A DNA stretch of 64,000 nucleotides from Paenibacillus sp. FSL H7-0331 (GCF_001956045.1 NZ_MRTH01000016.1:62001-126000); one strand, 5' to 3'. Numbered from the stretch's first letter, positions 8,409 to 16,993 are shown. Translations and numbers: made by a program. Notes: a model not told the origin generated them from the sequence alone.

Positions 8409-8951
8409 TTAAGGAAAATCCAATGTATCGTGGATAATCATAAACATGGACTCTAATTGAGCTGGATATTGCTGCTGCATTTGCTGCCAGACTTCATTCG
8501 GAAGCACCAAGATTTCATGCGTATCCGACATATACGATTCCGTAATAAGACGTGGCTCATATTTGTCTTTAATAATGGCTGCGAAGCCTCTAATGGTTAT
8601 ATACCGGTCTTGGGGAGAGAAGCTCAGCTTAATGGGATAAACCTCCCCATCGTAGGTCACCTGCAATCCATCATCCGTATTTTCGACTTCAACCTCCTCC
8701 GGAATCGATTCCCCGAGCAAGCGAACAATTTCGTCATCATATTCCCGCCAATCAATCGTTTTCGCGAATACAAGTGCAAAAGCATGAATCACCTGCTGGT
8801 CTAACGGTTCGGCCATAAGCTCCTTGAAATCTGTCTCCGTCATCCCATAACGCTCGAAAACGTTCTTATGATTGTTCAGAAATGGTCGGAGTTGAGACTC
8901 GTCTCTTTCAAAAAGAAAAGCTAAATCCTTTTCAGTCGGCATCATGGTCAT
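8409..8951 (-). CDS. Hypothetical protein, acidic, 180 residues
   Basis: Not recognised. The protein has no membrane segment or signal peptide. The first ~100 residues look helical and acidic (DFKELMAEPLDQQ, WREYDDEIVRLLGESIPEEVEVE). A beta-rich section follows (VTYDGEVYPIKLSFSPQDRYI, ITIRGFAAIIKDKYEPRLI). It is single-copy, bounded by a convergent acetyltransferase gene and the Xre-cupin regulator gene. Coding character is good and the start is preceded by GGGAGACG. Confidence 0.7.
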   Translation of the reverse strand: MTMMPTEKDLAFLFERDESQLRPFLNNHKNVFERYGMTETDFKELMAEPLDQQVIHAFALVFAKTIDWREYDDEIVRLLGESIPEEVEVENTDDGLQVTYDGEVYPIKLSFSPQDRYITIRGFAAIIKDKYEPRLITESYMSDTHEILVLPNEVWQQMQQQYPAQLESMFMIIHDTLDFP

Positions 8952-9024
8952 CGTCTCCCTCGAATTTGGAATAAGCTGCTATTAAATTTTAGCATACGAG
9001 ATGATAGAGGTCGATTTCTGTGGT

Positions 9025-9561
9025 TCAAGAATCCAGTTCCCTGTAAACGGCGATCAGCACTAACGCAGGCTGGTCTCGGGTATTGGTTACTTTATGGGGG
9101 ACACTCGCATTCCAGCTAAAGGAATCTCCCTGCTCCAGCACGGCGCTATCTTCCCCTTGTTCGGCTACGACGGTTCCGTTCAAAACAAAATGACATTCCT
9201 CTCCTTCATGAGCATGTGGATGATCCCCGGTCGTTGCGCCTGGAGGAAACTCGACGATCCGCATGCGCAGGTTGCCTTGTGTAGAGAGATGCTCGACTTT
9301 TAATTTTTCTTTGCCGGTCGTGGTTTGCTGTCTTTCTGCTTGCCGTACGACCTGCATCCGTTGTTCTTTTTGCAGCAGCAAATAAGGAAGGGGAACCTTT
9401 AGAAAGGAGGCTATGCTTTCCAAAGTAGCGATGGAAGGGGACGTTTTGTTATTTTCTACATTACTGATAAAGCCTTTGGAAAGTCCGGTTCCTTCGCACA
9501 GCTGTGGAATGGTTAGTTTCTTTCGCTTGCGTATCGCCCGAATCGTAGATCCGATATCCAT
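9025..9561 (-). CDS. Xre-cupin transcriptional regulator
   Basis: A 178-residue regulator. Residues ~5-60 are a Xre-type helix-turn-helix (IRAIRKRKKLTIPQLCEGTGLSKGFISNVENNK, quoted here in part only as LTIPQLCEGTGLSKGFISNV). Residues ~105-175 are a small cupin with the ligand-type motif HPHAHEGEECHFVLNG. Such proteins sense a small ligand and usually control adjacent genes. It is divergent from the DoxX/esterase/dioxygenase genes, which are its most likely targets (inference). Confidence 0.88.
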   Translation of the reverse strand: MDIGSTIRAIRKRKKLTIPQLCEGTGLSKGFISNVENNKTSPSIATLESIASFLKVPLPYLLLQKEQRMQVVRQAERQQTTTGKEKLKVEHLSTQGNLRMRIVEFPPGATTGDHPHAHEGEECHFVLNGTVVAEQGEDSAVLEQGDSFSWNASVPHKVTNTRDQPALVLIAVYRELDS

Positions 9562-9670
9562 AGTCGTATGCCCCTTTGGTTTTGTAATACATATATATTA
9601 TTCATAATAGCAAATTATTATTGACAATCCAATGATGAAATGATAGATTTATTTTGTTGATACAGATATA

Positions 9671-9727
9671 AGTATCGTATAAGAATACTAATAAGGAGGA
9701 TTTGAGATGGAATTCCAATCTTTTTAG
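9671..9727 (+). other. Palindrome and six-codon leader-like ORF upstream of doxX
   Basis: An imperfect palindrome with arms AGTAT and ATACT spans 9671-9689. A strong AAGGAGG (9693-9699) then precedes an ATG at 9707, which opens a six-residue frame (MEFQSF) ending in TAG at 9725-9727. The strong ribosome site in front of so short a frame is odd. It could be a leader peptide or the remnant of a deleted gene. The rest of 9562-9879 is A+T-rich with no other gene seen. Confidence 0.35.
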
Positions 9728-9879
9728 ATAATGGTTTTGTAATATGAATAAAATATATACAGTAAACTACAATAACAACATTCTCAAAATTATGAGATAG
9801 CTTTTTATATGGGATAACTTTAATGTACGAGAGCTTAATAAAACAAATCAGCTTATGAAGATAAAGGAGTGTTATTCAC

Positions 9880-10281
9880 TTGAAGACAATAACAATGGTA
9901 ACGATTATGAGAATTTTATTAGGTATTCTGTTTGTGGCACACGGTATCTCAAAATTCCAGATGGGGCTTGGCAATGCAGCAGGGTGGTTTGGCAGTATCG
10001 GTCTTCCTGAATTTGCAGCTTATGTGGTTGCCTACCTGGAGCTCATTGGTGGAATCGCCTTGATCATCGGATTCGCAACCCGTTACTTCGCAATCGGCTT
10101 TATGGTTATGCTTGTTGGGGCGATCGTAACGGTGAAGCTTCCTGTGGGGCTGCTGGGGAACGCTCAAATGGCTGGTTATGAGCTGGATCTGGCGCTGCTG
10201 GTTATGGCGGGTTATTTCGCTATTGCGGATGAGCGCGGGATGGGCCTGGATCGGCTTCTGTTCAAAACGAAAACCCAATAA
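9880..10281 (+). CDS. DoxX-family membrane protein (MhqP/CatD-like)
   Basis: A 133-residue protein with four hydrophobic helices and the DoxX hallmarks ILLGILFVAHGISKF near the N-terminus and AYLELIGGIALIIGFATR in the middle. In Bacillus, DoxX proteins of this size accompany hydrolases and dioxygenases of quinone and catechol stress operons. AAAGGAGT precedes the TTG start. It is followed 47 nt later by an esterase gene and then an extradiol dioxygenase gene on the same strand. Confidence 0.85.
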   Translation: MKTITMVTIMRILLGILFVAHGISKFQMGLGNAAGWFGSIGLPEFAAYVVAYLELIGGIALIIGFATRYFAIGFMVMLVGAIVTVKLPVGLLGNAQMAGYELDLALLVMAGYFAIADERGMGLDRLLFKTKTQ

Positions 10282-10328
10282 CGACATCGTCAATGACTTG
10301 AAAACAAACCAGGTAAAGGAATGGTCCT

Positions 10329-11000
10329 ATGTCTATCGATTATGTCTACGATGTCAAATTGCCTGACGAGTACAATTCGGAAATGAAATACCCCGTTATT
10401 TTTGCTCTTCATGGACTCGGTTCTAACGAGCAGGATATGCTCGGTTTACTAAGTGAATTAAGCACCGATTTTATTGTGATTGGCATTCGGGGACATCTTC
10501 CTCAAGGCAGTGGTTTTGCGTATTTTCATATCAAAAGCATCGGTAACCCCATACGTGAACACTTTGACCAATCGATGCAGCAATTGGAACAGTTTATTGA
10601 AATGGCAACTACCCAATATGCGATTGATCCTGCCCGCCGCTATTTGCTTGGTTTCAGCCAAGGTGCTGTGCTTTCCATGTGTTTGGCATTGACCATGGGT
10701 GAACGTATAAAGGGGATCGTAGCTTTAAATGGATACATCCCAATCTTCGTTAAGGATGAATACTGGATTCAATCGGTAACCGATTTGTCCGTTTTCATAT
10801 CGCATGGCGAGCATGACCCGATTTTTCCGAAGCAGTTGGGCGATAATAATCATGAGTTTTTCCGGCAGTTGTCCCATCATGTTACGTATACAACGTATCC
10901 TTCAGCACACGGTGTGTCTCTGGAGAACCAACAAGACTTTATACGCTGGATCAGGCAAGATGCAACAGCTCAAATACCCGGTAAAGGAGACTTACAATGA
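10329..11000 (+). CDS. MhqD-like carboxylesterase/phospholipase (alpha/beta hydrolase)
   Basis: A 223-residue alpha/beta hydrolase. The nucleophile Ser is in GFSQGAVLS, the acid in SHGEHDPIFP, and the catalytic His in SAHGVSLENQ near the C-terminus. This matches the phospholipase/carboxylesterase family, including B. subtilis MhqD, which is induced by methylhydroquinone. Its stop overlaps the dioxygenase ATG by 4 nt, so the two are translationally coupled. Confidence 0.87.
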   Translation: MSIDYVYDVKLPDEYNSEMKYPVIFALHGLGSNEQDMLGLLSELSTDFIVIGIRGHLPQGSGFAYFHIKSIGNPIREHFDQSMQQLEQFIEMATTQYAIDPARRYLLGFSQGAVLSMCLALTMGERIKGIVALNGYIPIFVKDEYWIQSVTDLSVFISHGEHDPIFPKQLGDNNHEFFRQLSHHVTYTTYPSAHGVSLENQQDFIRWIRQDATAQIPGKGDLQ

Positions 11001-11770
11001 TACCTTCTTTTTTTATGGCTCATGGCGCCCCATCGCTCGCACTCGAACATAACGACTACACAGCACTCCTCAAAAATTTTGCTGCAGGTTATCCTAGGCC
11101 CAGAGCGATCGTGCTTTTTTCCGCGCATTGGGAGAGTAGAGAACAGCAGGTGTCGGCTTCTTCAGCACCATACGAAACGATTTATGACTTTTCCGGTTTT
11201 CAACCTGAGCTGTATCAAGTCCAATATCCGGCTTCTGGCGAACCCGAGCTAGCGAAGGAGATTCAAGCTTTGTTTCAACAGGAACAAATCCCTGCGAGCC
11301 TCGACAGCGTGCGCGGGTTGGATCATGGAGCCTGGGTTCTTCTGCATCTGATGTATCCAGCGGCAGATATCCCGGTAATCGCATTATCCGTAAATCGGCA
11401 TTTGTCGAACGCAGAGCAATATCGGATCGGCAAAGCACTAGCTTCACTTCGGGAAAAAGATATACTGATCATCGGCAGCGGTGGGACCGTTCATAATTTG
11501 CGGAGACTGGAGTGGGGAGCATCCCAAACTACGGATTGGGCAGCACAATTTGACGGGTGGCTGGAAGAGAAGCTGAATGCGTGGGATTTGGACTCGTTGT
11601 TTCAGTATGAGCAGTTGGCTCCTTACGCCAAGGAAGCGGTGCCTACTCCGGAGCATTTTATTCCATTGCTGCTGGCTATGGGCACCGGAGATGCTAATCG
11701 AACAGCTTCGCTGATGCACCGTAGCTACCAATATGGGAACCTGAGCTTAAGCTGCTGGAAGTTTGACTGA
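10997..11770 (+). CDS. Class III extradiol ring-cleavage dioxygenase (DODA/YgiD-like)
   Basis: A 257-residue protein. Metal-ligand histidines are seen in FFMAHGAPSLA (His9) and VLFSAHWES, and GLDHGAWVLL gives a further conserved His. These are features of the LigB/DODA family, which opens catechol rings using non-haem iron or zinc. Together with DoxX and the MhqD-like esterase it suggests handling of catechols or quinones (inference). ATGA overlap with the upstream gene. Confidence 0.88.
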   Translation: MIPSFFMAHGAPSLALEHNDYTALLKNFAAGYPRPRAIVLFSAHWESREQQVSASSAPYETIYDFSGFQPELYQVQYPASGEPELAKEIQALFQQEQIPASLDSVRGLDHGAWVLLHLMYPAADIPVIALSVNRHLSNAEQYRIGKALASLREKDILIIGSGGTVHNLRRLEWGASQTTDWAAQFDGWLEEKLNAWDLDSLFQYEQLAPYAKEAVPTPEHFIPLLLAMGTGDANRTASLMHRSYQYGNLSLSCWKFD

Positions 11771-11878
11771 CCAATGAATAGTGATGAAAATAACAAGCGA
11801 GGGAAACCTCACGTCCGGTTTGATGAAGTAGGAGCTGAAAAAGTAAAAGGAGGGCTTGTGCCCTCCAATGAAATTGCC

Positions 11879-12094
11879 TTAATTAAAATAGTTGAACAAG
11901 CCGCCTTCTAAAGGATGAGTCCAGTTATTATTGTGTTTTTTTGCTATTTTCATCGTGGAGAAGGCGGAATGCGTAATAACAAGCTCCGTTTTATTGTCCT
12001 TTTCGACAAAATCAATCGTAACAAGCGTTTCCTCTGAATCGTCTCCTTCATTCATCCACTTCCAGGTAAACGATAGCTTGTCATTGGATGCCGG
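11879..12094 (-). pseudogene. C-terminal fragment of an AHSA1/SRPBCC-domain gene
   Basis: On the minus strand 12094-11879 encodes ~71 residues ending in a TAA, with FTWKWMNEGDDSEETLVTID, KTELVITHSAF and WTHPLEGGLFNYF. These are the beta strands and C-terminal helix of an AHSA1-like START-fold protein. The frame is closed by a stop at 12095-12097 and no start codon or ribosome site is present, so the N-terminal half is missing. Beyond the break a different frame encodes GLKDILHQYRVTGIQ and then stops, suggesting a deletion junction. Confidence 0.7.
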
Positions 12095-12201
12095 TTACGC
12101 GGTATTGGTGCAGAATATCCTTCAGTCCCTGACTGGCTTTTAAGCAGGCCTACTACTAGCTCTGGCAGAGATGAGATCAGGGGTCCAATCTCCACAAGGT
12201 T

Positions 12202-12249
12202 CCATCATGCATAGCCGTCCATTAGTTGGGCGGCTTTTTGCATGATGGA
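12202..12249. repeat. Long hairpin in the decayed region
   Basis: CCATCATGCA (12202-12211) pairs with TGCATGATGG (12239-12248), and inside it GCCGTCC pairs with GGGCGGC followed by TTTTT. It has the form of a strong terminator, but no intact gene now leads into it; probably a leftover of a lost transcript. Nothing else is recognised from 12250 to 12389. Confidence 0.55.
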
Positions 12250-12389
12250 GTCACTAAGGGATGAACCCAGGTGTTCAGACAGAGCGGAGGAGCGTTTGCG
12301 AGCGAGCACTCAACGGTATATATTCTTTAATTTGTTAAATAGTTATGTATGCTTCTTACGTTCTATAATTTACTTAGGGAGGAGGTAAT

Positions 12390-12736
12390 CTACAAAGGGT
12401 AGTATGTAGGTACGTTATGACAAATAAAAATACTTGCCCACATCTCTTGTGGGTTTAATTCGTATATTTGGTTTTCCCTAAACATGAATTGGTGCATAAT
12501 AAATTCCCTTCGAATCGTTGCAAAATCTTCATGGAAATTCTTAATAAAATCATTGATTTCTTTCTCATTATACTTCAGCCCCTTTCCAACTGGGACACTA
12601 GATGTTCCAATACTATAAGCTTCTTTTTAAGTTGAACTTGCAAACTTTTCAATTCCCCTTTGGTTGTGAAGAAGTTTTTAATGACGGATTCCTTCATTCT
12701 TTTATGTTCATCTTGCAAGATGTCCTCAGAAGACAT
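12390..12736 (-). pseudogene. DUF2087-domain (ArsR-associated) gene, frameshifted
   Basis: Two minus-strand frames join to make one DUF2087-like protein. The first starts at ATG 12736 and carries DILQDEHKRMKESVIKNFF and KLIVLEHLVSQLERG, then hits a TGA. The second carries KYNEKEINDFIKNFHEDF and ATIRREFIMHQFMFRENQIY, the signature region of the domain. A one-base indel near 12577 explains the break. It lies beside the AHSA1 fragment; ArsR-type regulators and SRPBCC proteins are often paired, so these may be remnants of one unit. Confidence 0.75.
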
Positions 12737-12775
12737 ATCGCATCTAGTCTGGCTTTGTCGAAACCGTTTTTTTAG

Positions 12776-12811
12776 AAAAACAAAAGCCCAAGCGATAACC
12801 CGCTTGAGCTC
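12776..12811 (-). terminator. Terminator of the oxidoreductase operon
   Basis: On the minus strand AGCTCAAGCG pairs with CGCTTGGGCT and is followed by TTTTGTTTTT. It lies about 40 nt after the stop of the last gene of the operon. Confidence 0.85.
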
Positions 12812-12849
12812 TTATAGGTTGGGCAATGGTACATGTGATGGACGTCGCT

Positions 12850-13638
12850 TTATTTGAACCGCTGCGCTTGCCTTGAAGGCATAATGGTCAGTTCCGGAAT
12901 GTTGACATGCTCAGGCTGCTCTAGTGCATAGAGTGCTGCCTCGGCAACATCATCGGGATGTAACGGCAAGACGTTCGAAGCAAACGCGCGAATTTCATCC
13001 TCGGAATACCCGGCCACCTGAGAAAATTCCGTTGCCACCGCCCCCGGCTGAATCGTAGTAACGCGAATCCCCTGAGAAAGTGTCTCCAAACGCAATGCAG
13101 ACGCTATGGCGTTAACGCCGTATTTAGTCGCGCTGTATGGGCCTCCTCCGGCAATCACTTCCTTGCCAGCAATCGAGGAGATGATAATGACATCTCCCTT
13201 GCCCTGACCCAGCATCGGGGGGAGCCCATACCGCAGTGTCAGCATAAGACCGTGCACATTGGTCCTGTACATCTCCTCCCACTTTTCCAGATCCACATCT
13301 ACCAAAGTACTTCGATATCCGAATCCGGCATTGGCGACTACAATGTCAAGACGCCCCCAGCGATTAATAATTGCATTGACCACATGCTGTACTTCTTCAG
13401 CATTTTGAATATCAGCAGTTACCGCCATAACCTCGTACAATTCCTCTTTATGCAATTCCTGAACCAGCTCATCCAATCGTTCCCGCCGGCGTGCCACTAC
13501 GGTCACTTGTGCGCCGCGCTTTGCCAGCTTCCTAGCAATCGATGCTCCAATGCCGCTGCTGGCGCCTGTCACCAAGGCTACTTTGCCGGCCAGACTCTCC
13601 TTCGCATTCCATGATAACGCTAAATCATCCAGTTTCAT
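12850..13638 (-). CDS. Short-chain dehydrogenase/reductase
   Basis: A 262-residue classical SDR. The cofactor loop is VTGASSGIGASIA (~residue 25), the structural motif VVANAG, and the catalytic Ser and Tyr-x-x-x-Lys are in IISSIAGKE and YSATKYG. An Arg pair in VVARRRERLDEL after strand 2 suggests NADP(H). It is the last of four minus-strand genes encoding two SDRs, an MDR oxidoreductase and a strictosidine-synthase-like protein. The substrate is unknown. Confidence 0.9.
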   Translation of the reverse strand: MKLDDLALSWNAKESLAGKVALVTGASSGIGASIARKLAKRGAQVTVVARRRERLDELVQELHKEELYEVMAVTADIQNAEEVQHVVNAIINRWGRLDIVVANAGFGYRSTLVDVDLEKWEEMYRTNVHGLMLTLRYGLPPMLGQGKGDVIIISSIAGKEVIAGGGPYSATKYGVNAIASALRLETLSQGIRVTTIQPGAVATEFSQVAGYSEDEIRAFASNVLPLHPDDVAEAALYALEQPEHVNIPELTIMPSRQAQRFK

Positions 13639-13662
13639 TTCGCACCCTCTCGGATTCCAACA

Positions 13663-14823
13663 TTATTTTGTTAAAAGCACGCGATGAAGGCCCAGGCTAC
13701 CTCCAGGTGCCGTTCCTATATATAAATATCCGTTATGTTTTACAGCCGTAGTTACGCCGTACAGTGTGCCTTCTGGATCGTGCCAGCTTCCGATAAGCTC
13801 TCCCTGCGGGCTGAGCTCTACAGCAAGCCCATGCTTCGCTGGTGCGCTTGCACCGCTTAGCAGCGACTGCGGTATTTTGGCCATGGTACGGGCCAACCAA
13901 GGGTTGCTATGCATCTGATCTACAAAGGAAAGGCGAGTCGTGAAGATACCGACCCAGAAATGACCTTGCTCATCACGCGTAATGTTGTCTGGAAAGCCTG
14001 CGAGATTGTCCGCAAAAATATCAGATGTCCCTTTCTTTGGACCCTTGAGCCAGTATCTGGTCAACTGATAATGATACGATTCCGCCACAAGCACAAAATC
14101 TTCATCCGCAGACAAGGCAACCCCGTTTGCAAAATAGAGCCCTTCTAACAGGACAGTTGTCTGCTTGGTCTTTGGATCATACTTCAGCAAACGTCCATGC
14201 GGCTTGTTCTCGGCAATTTCTTTGAAGGTCACACTGCCATAGTTCGAGGTATCGGAGAAATAAATTGCGCCGTCCTTGGCAATATCAAGCTCGTTAGCTA
14301 AATAGATCGGCTTGCCGTCCACTTGATCGGCCAATACCTCTATGTTCCCGGATGGGTTTATAGATAGCAGTCCCTTCTTGACATCAGTAACGATCAAATT
14401 GCCATTGGCATCGAATATAAGCCCATTAGGCGTTCCTTTGGTGTCTGCAAACACTTGGGCCTTTTGTGGATTGCCCTCTGCATCGAAAGCAACCTTGTAA
14501 ATTTTCCCGTCAGAATCTCCTGTGTATAGCTGGCCTTCCTTATCGAAGGTAATGAATTCCGGGGATTTAGGGGCATCAGTAACAAGCTGAGCAGAGCTGA
14601 GTTTGTTGTTCTGTTTCCAAGGGCCCGCTTCCTCAAAAGAGGGGGCCGTCGGCGCGGACCATTTTGCCGGTTCGATCGGTGAAGGAATAAGCAAGAAAAT
14701 AATGACTCCAATAAGGAGCACCGCAAGCAGCGATAGCCCCACTCTGCGCACTTTACGCGGTGAGCGTTTAGGGCGATTCACGTCTTCAGTAGATTTAACG
14801 GAGCGAACTTGTGTATTTGGCAT
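13663..14823 (-). CDS. Membrane-anchored strictosidine synthase/SMP-30-like beta-propeller protein
   Basis: A 386-residue protein. After a basic N-terminus (RPKRSPRKVRR) a single helix at ~27-47 anchors it in the membrane. Residues ~100-380 form a six-bladed propeller with strictosidine-synthase family marks: PNGLIFDANGNLIVTDV, IYFSDTSNYG, RYWLKGPKKGTSDIFADNL and GFPDNITRDEQGHFWVGIF. Bacterial members are probably calcium-dependent lactonases or esterases rather than alkaloid enzymes. It is encoded between the MDR and SDR genes, so a lactone-opening step in a shared pathway is possible (inference). Confidence 0.85.
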   Translation of the reverse strand: MPNTQVRSVKSTEDVNRPKRSPRKVRRVGLSLLAVLLIGVIIFLLIPSPIEPAKWSAPTAPSFEEAGPWKQNNKLSSAQLVTDAPKSPEFITFDKEGQLYTGDSDGKIYKVAFDAEGNPQKAQVFADTKGTPNGLIFDANGNLIVTDVKKGLLSINPSGNIEVLADQVDGKPIYLANELDIAKDGAIYFSDTSNYGSVTFKEIAENKPHGRLLKYDPKTKQTTVLLEGLYFANGVALSADEDFVLVAESYHYQLTRYWLKGPKKGTSDIFADNLAGFPDNITRDEQGHFWVGIFTTRLSFVDQMHSNPWLARTMAKIPQSLLSGASAPAKHGLAVELSPQGELIGSWHDPEGTLYGVTTAVKHNGYLYIGTAPGGSLGLHRVLLTK

Positions 14824-14854
14824 TAGAGTGCCTCCTGTGTCTTATATGTGAGAT

Positions 14855-15865
14855 TTAAATTTGAACTACGATTTTACCGAAATATTGCTTTCCTTCAGCC
14901 AAGAGCGCGAATGCTTCTCCAATTCGATCCAGAGGGAATACACGGTCGACGACGGGTTGTAAACGATGATGGGCAATCGCTCGATTCATCTTTTCAAAGT
15001 GATCCCGGTTGCCGACTTGACTGCCGCGAATCGTTGCGGCTTTCTGCAAGATGCTCGTGACATCGTATTCCGGAATGGTCAAGCCCGATAAGAATCCGAC
15101 CATACTCAAGGTCCCTCCAATGCGAAGCGCATTTATGGATTTTACCATCGTAGACGCTCCTCCAACATCCAGAACGTGATCGACGCCTCCAGTCAGCTCT
15201 AGCGCTTCCTTATCCCAATCGGGAACTTCCGAATAGTTGATCGTTTTCCATGCGCCGAGAGCTTTTGCTCGTTCTAACTTGGTGTTGCTGCTCGATGTGA
15301 TGATCGCTCGTGCTCCAGCCATAAGAGCGAATTGAAGCCCGAAGATAGAAACCCCGCCTGTTCCTTGCAGCAGCACGGTATCCCCCGCTTGCAGACCACC
15401 GTATTCGATTAGCATGCTCCATGCGGTTAATGCCGCGATCGGCAAGGTGGCAGCCTCCTCCCAAGTGAGGTGATCGGGAATATGGACGATTCCGTCTTCA
15501 TGTAGAACGACATACTCAGCCGCTACTCCGTTCAACGGACCTCCCAGACTGTCTTCTAATACCCCAGGTCTTGGGTTGCCGGCAAAAAATCGCTGTTGCA
15601 AATTACCCGCTACTCGGTGTCCGACCTGGAACCTTGTTACTCCTTGGCCAACGGCTACAATTTCTCCCGCTCCGTCTGATAATGGAATGAAGGGGAATTT
15701 TATTTCAATCGGCATTAATCCGCTGAGGATCACTAGATCCCGGTAATTGAGAGAAGCTGCCTTCATGCGGATCAACACCTCATGGGGGCCAGGCGTTGGT
15801 TTGTCGAGTTCCGTTAAGTTTAATTCCTCAAAGCCGAAGCCTTTTGTCAGTTGTATAGCTTTCAT
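14855..15865 (-). CDS. Zinc-type MDR alcohol dehydrogenase/quinone oxidoreductase family protein
   Basis: A 336-residue medium-chain dehydrogenase. The GroES-like N-terminal domain has NYRDLVILSGLMP and PLSDGAGEIVAVG; the Rossmann domain has VLLQGTGGVSIFGLQFALMA. The catalytic-zinc cysteine and the GHE motif of classical alcohol dehydrogenases are absent (GHRVAGN is found instead), so it is closer to NADPH:quinone-type members. Its start overlaps the preceding SDR stop (ATGA-type), showing a tight operon. Confidence 0.88.
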   Translation of the reverse strand: MKAIQLTKGFGFEELNLTELDKPTPGPHEVLIRMKAASLNYRDLVILSGLMPIEIKFPFIPLSDGAGEIVAVGQGVTRFQVGHRVAGNLQQRFFAGNPRPGVLEDSLGGPLNGVAAEYVVLHEDGIVHIPDHLTWEEAATLPIAALTAWSMLIEYGGLQAGDTVLLQGTGGVSIFGLQFALMAGARAIITSSSNTKLERAKALGAWKTINYSEVPDWDKEALELTGGVDHVLDVGGASTMVKSINALRIGGTLSMVGFLSGLTIPEYDVTSILQKAATIRGSQVGNRDHFEKMNRAIAHHRLQPVVDRVFPLDRIGEAFALLAEGKQYFGKIVVQI

Positions 15866-16713
15866 TGAATTGTCCTCCCTGCAAGATCAGATTGATTACC
15901 TGTATTCTTATAATTATTATTATTGCCGGATCCTCCGCGTGGACGAAGCATGCCTCCAACAAGTCGAAGACCTTGCTTGCGTGTTATGAATCGCGATAAC
16001 TGCGCCCCGATATAATTCTGCACACCCGGAACGACATATATTTTCCCTTCCTTCAACGCACGAAGTGCAACCTCTACGACTCTTTCCGGCGTATCTTTCT
16101 TTCCGACAGAGGCTTCTTCCGTTCCTACAACATTAAAGAAGCTGGTGTCCGTCGAACCAGGACAAAGTGCGAAGAATTTCACGCCGCGTTCGCGATTTTC
16201 CCACCATAACGCTTGAGTAAACGACAGGACGAAAGCTTTCGTCGCCCCATATACTGCCATATAGGGAAGCGGTTGAAATCCGGCGGTTGAAGCCACATTA
16301 ATAACTGCACCTGAGCTTTTGCGCAACATGCCTGGCAAAAACAAGTGCGTCATATCTACAACAGCAGCGACATTGAGCATAACTTCTTCATGTTGACGCT
16401 CACCTGACACTTGCTCGAACAAACCATGTGTAGCAAAGCCTGCATTATTGATTAGCAGTTCGATATCCACTTTCAAAAGTTCACATTGCCGATATAACTC
16501 GCTGGGTGCGCCCTCTTTCGCAAGATCCATTGAGATAACCTCAGCTTTGATGCCATACTTCTTTCTAAGCTCATCTGCCAGGCTCTCAAGCTTGTTCGTT
16601 GATCGAGCCACGAGTATCAGGTGGCTGCCTTGTTTGGCTAGTTGTCTCGCGAATTGCTCTCCTATACCAGAAGAAGCTCCTGTGACGAGCGCCCATTTAC
16701 CTTGAATTTTCAT
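15862..16713 (-). CDS. Short-chain dehydrogenase/reductase (first gene of the operon)
   Basis: A 283-residue SDR with VTGASSGIGEQFA, LLINNAGFATHG, a catalytic Ser in NVASTAGFQ and Tyr-Gly-Ala-Thr-Lys. The VARSTNKLESLADEL region resembles the DltE/17-beta-HSD-like branch. The last ~20 residues are Asn/Gly-rich low complexity. It is first in the four-gene operon and divergent from a tetR gene, with paired operator-like palindromes in the 270-bp gap. Confidence 0.9.
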   Translation of the reverse strand: MKIQGKWALVTGASSGIGEQFARQLAKQGSHLILVARSTNKLESLADELRKKYGIKAEVISMDLAKEGAPSELYRQCELLKVDIELLINNAGFATHGLFEQVSGERQHEEVMLNVAAVVDMTHLFLPGMLRKSSGAVINVASTAGFQPLPYMAVYGATKAFVLSFTQALWWENRERGVKFFALCPGSTDTSFFNVVGTEEASVGKKDTPERVVEVALRALKEGKIYVVPGVQNYIGAQLSRFITRKQGLRLVGGMLRPRGGSGNNNNYKNTGNQSDLAGRTIQ

Positions 16714-16750
16714 ACTGCTACTCTCCTTTTAAATACTGTGTTATAATATA

Positions 16751-16834
16751 GAAACATTGTTACCAATAGAGTATAAGTAATCCCTAATGCCCAAAAAAGA
16801 TAAGAATCATTGCACCGTTTGGTAACAGTGTTTC
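16751..16834. promoter_or_regulatory. Paired inverted operator-like sites between SDR operon and tetR
   Basis: GAAACATTGTTACCAA (16751-16766) and TTGGTAACAGTGTTTC (16819-16834) are inverted copies with one mismatch. Each is itself a near-palindrome GGWAACA-N-TGTTWCC. The first overlaps the expected promoter of the SDR operon (minus strand, A+T-rich stretch at 16741-16750). They are strong candidates for binding by the adjacent TetR protein. Confidence 0.7.
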
Positions 16835-16901
16835 CGAATGGTTTGATTGTAACCCGCCTTTTCTAGAAAGTCAATATGCTCTTTGAATATCTAACGTCTC
16901 A

Positions 16902-16930
16902 TTGACAACTGTTTAACAACTGTATAAAAT
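16902..16930 (+). promoter_or_regulatory. Promoter of the divergent tetR gene
   Basis: TTGACA (16902-16907) and TAAAAT (16925-16930) are 17 bp apart. The region also holds repeated AACTGT words (AACTGTTTAACAACTGT). Confidence 0.6.
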
Positions 16931-16993
16931 TCCTTGCAAGAGAGTCAGGAAATTTGTTTCCTGATGCAAACACGATAACCGAAGGTGATGATT

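Noticed and set aside
12202..12249. Insertion sequence end or transposon remnant
   Set aside because: The inverted repeat is a simple hairpin with no transposase fragment or target duplication nearby.
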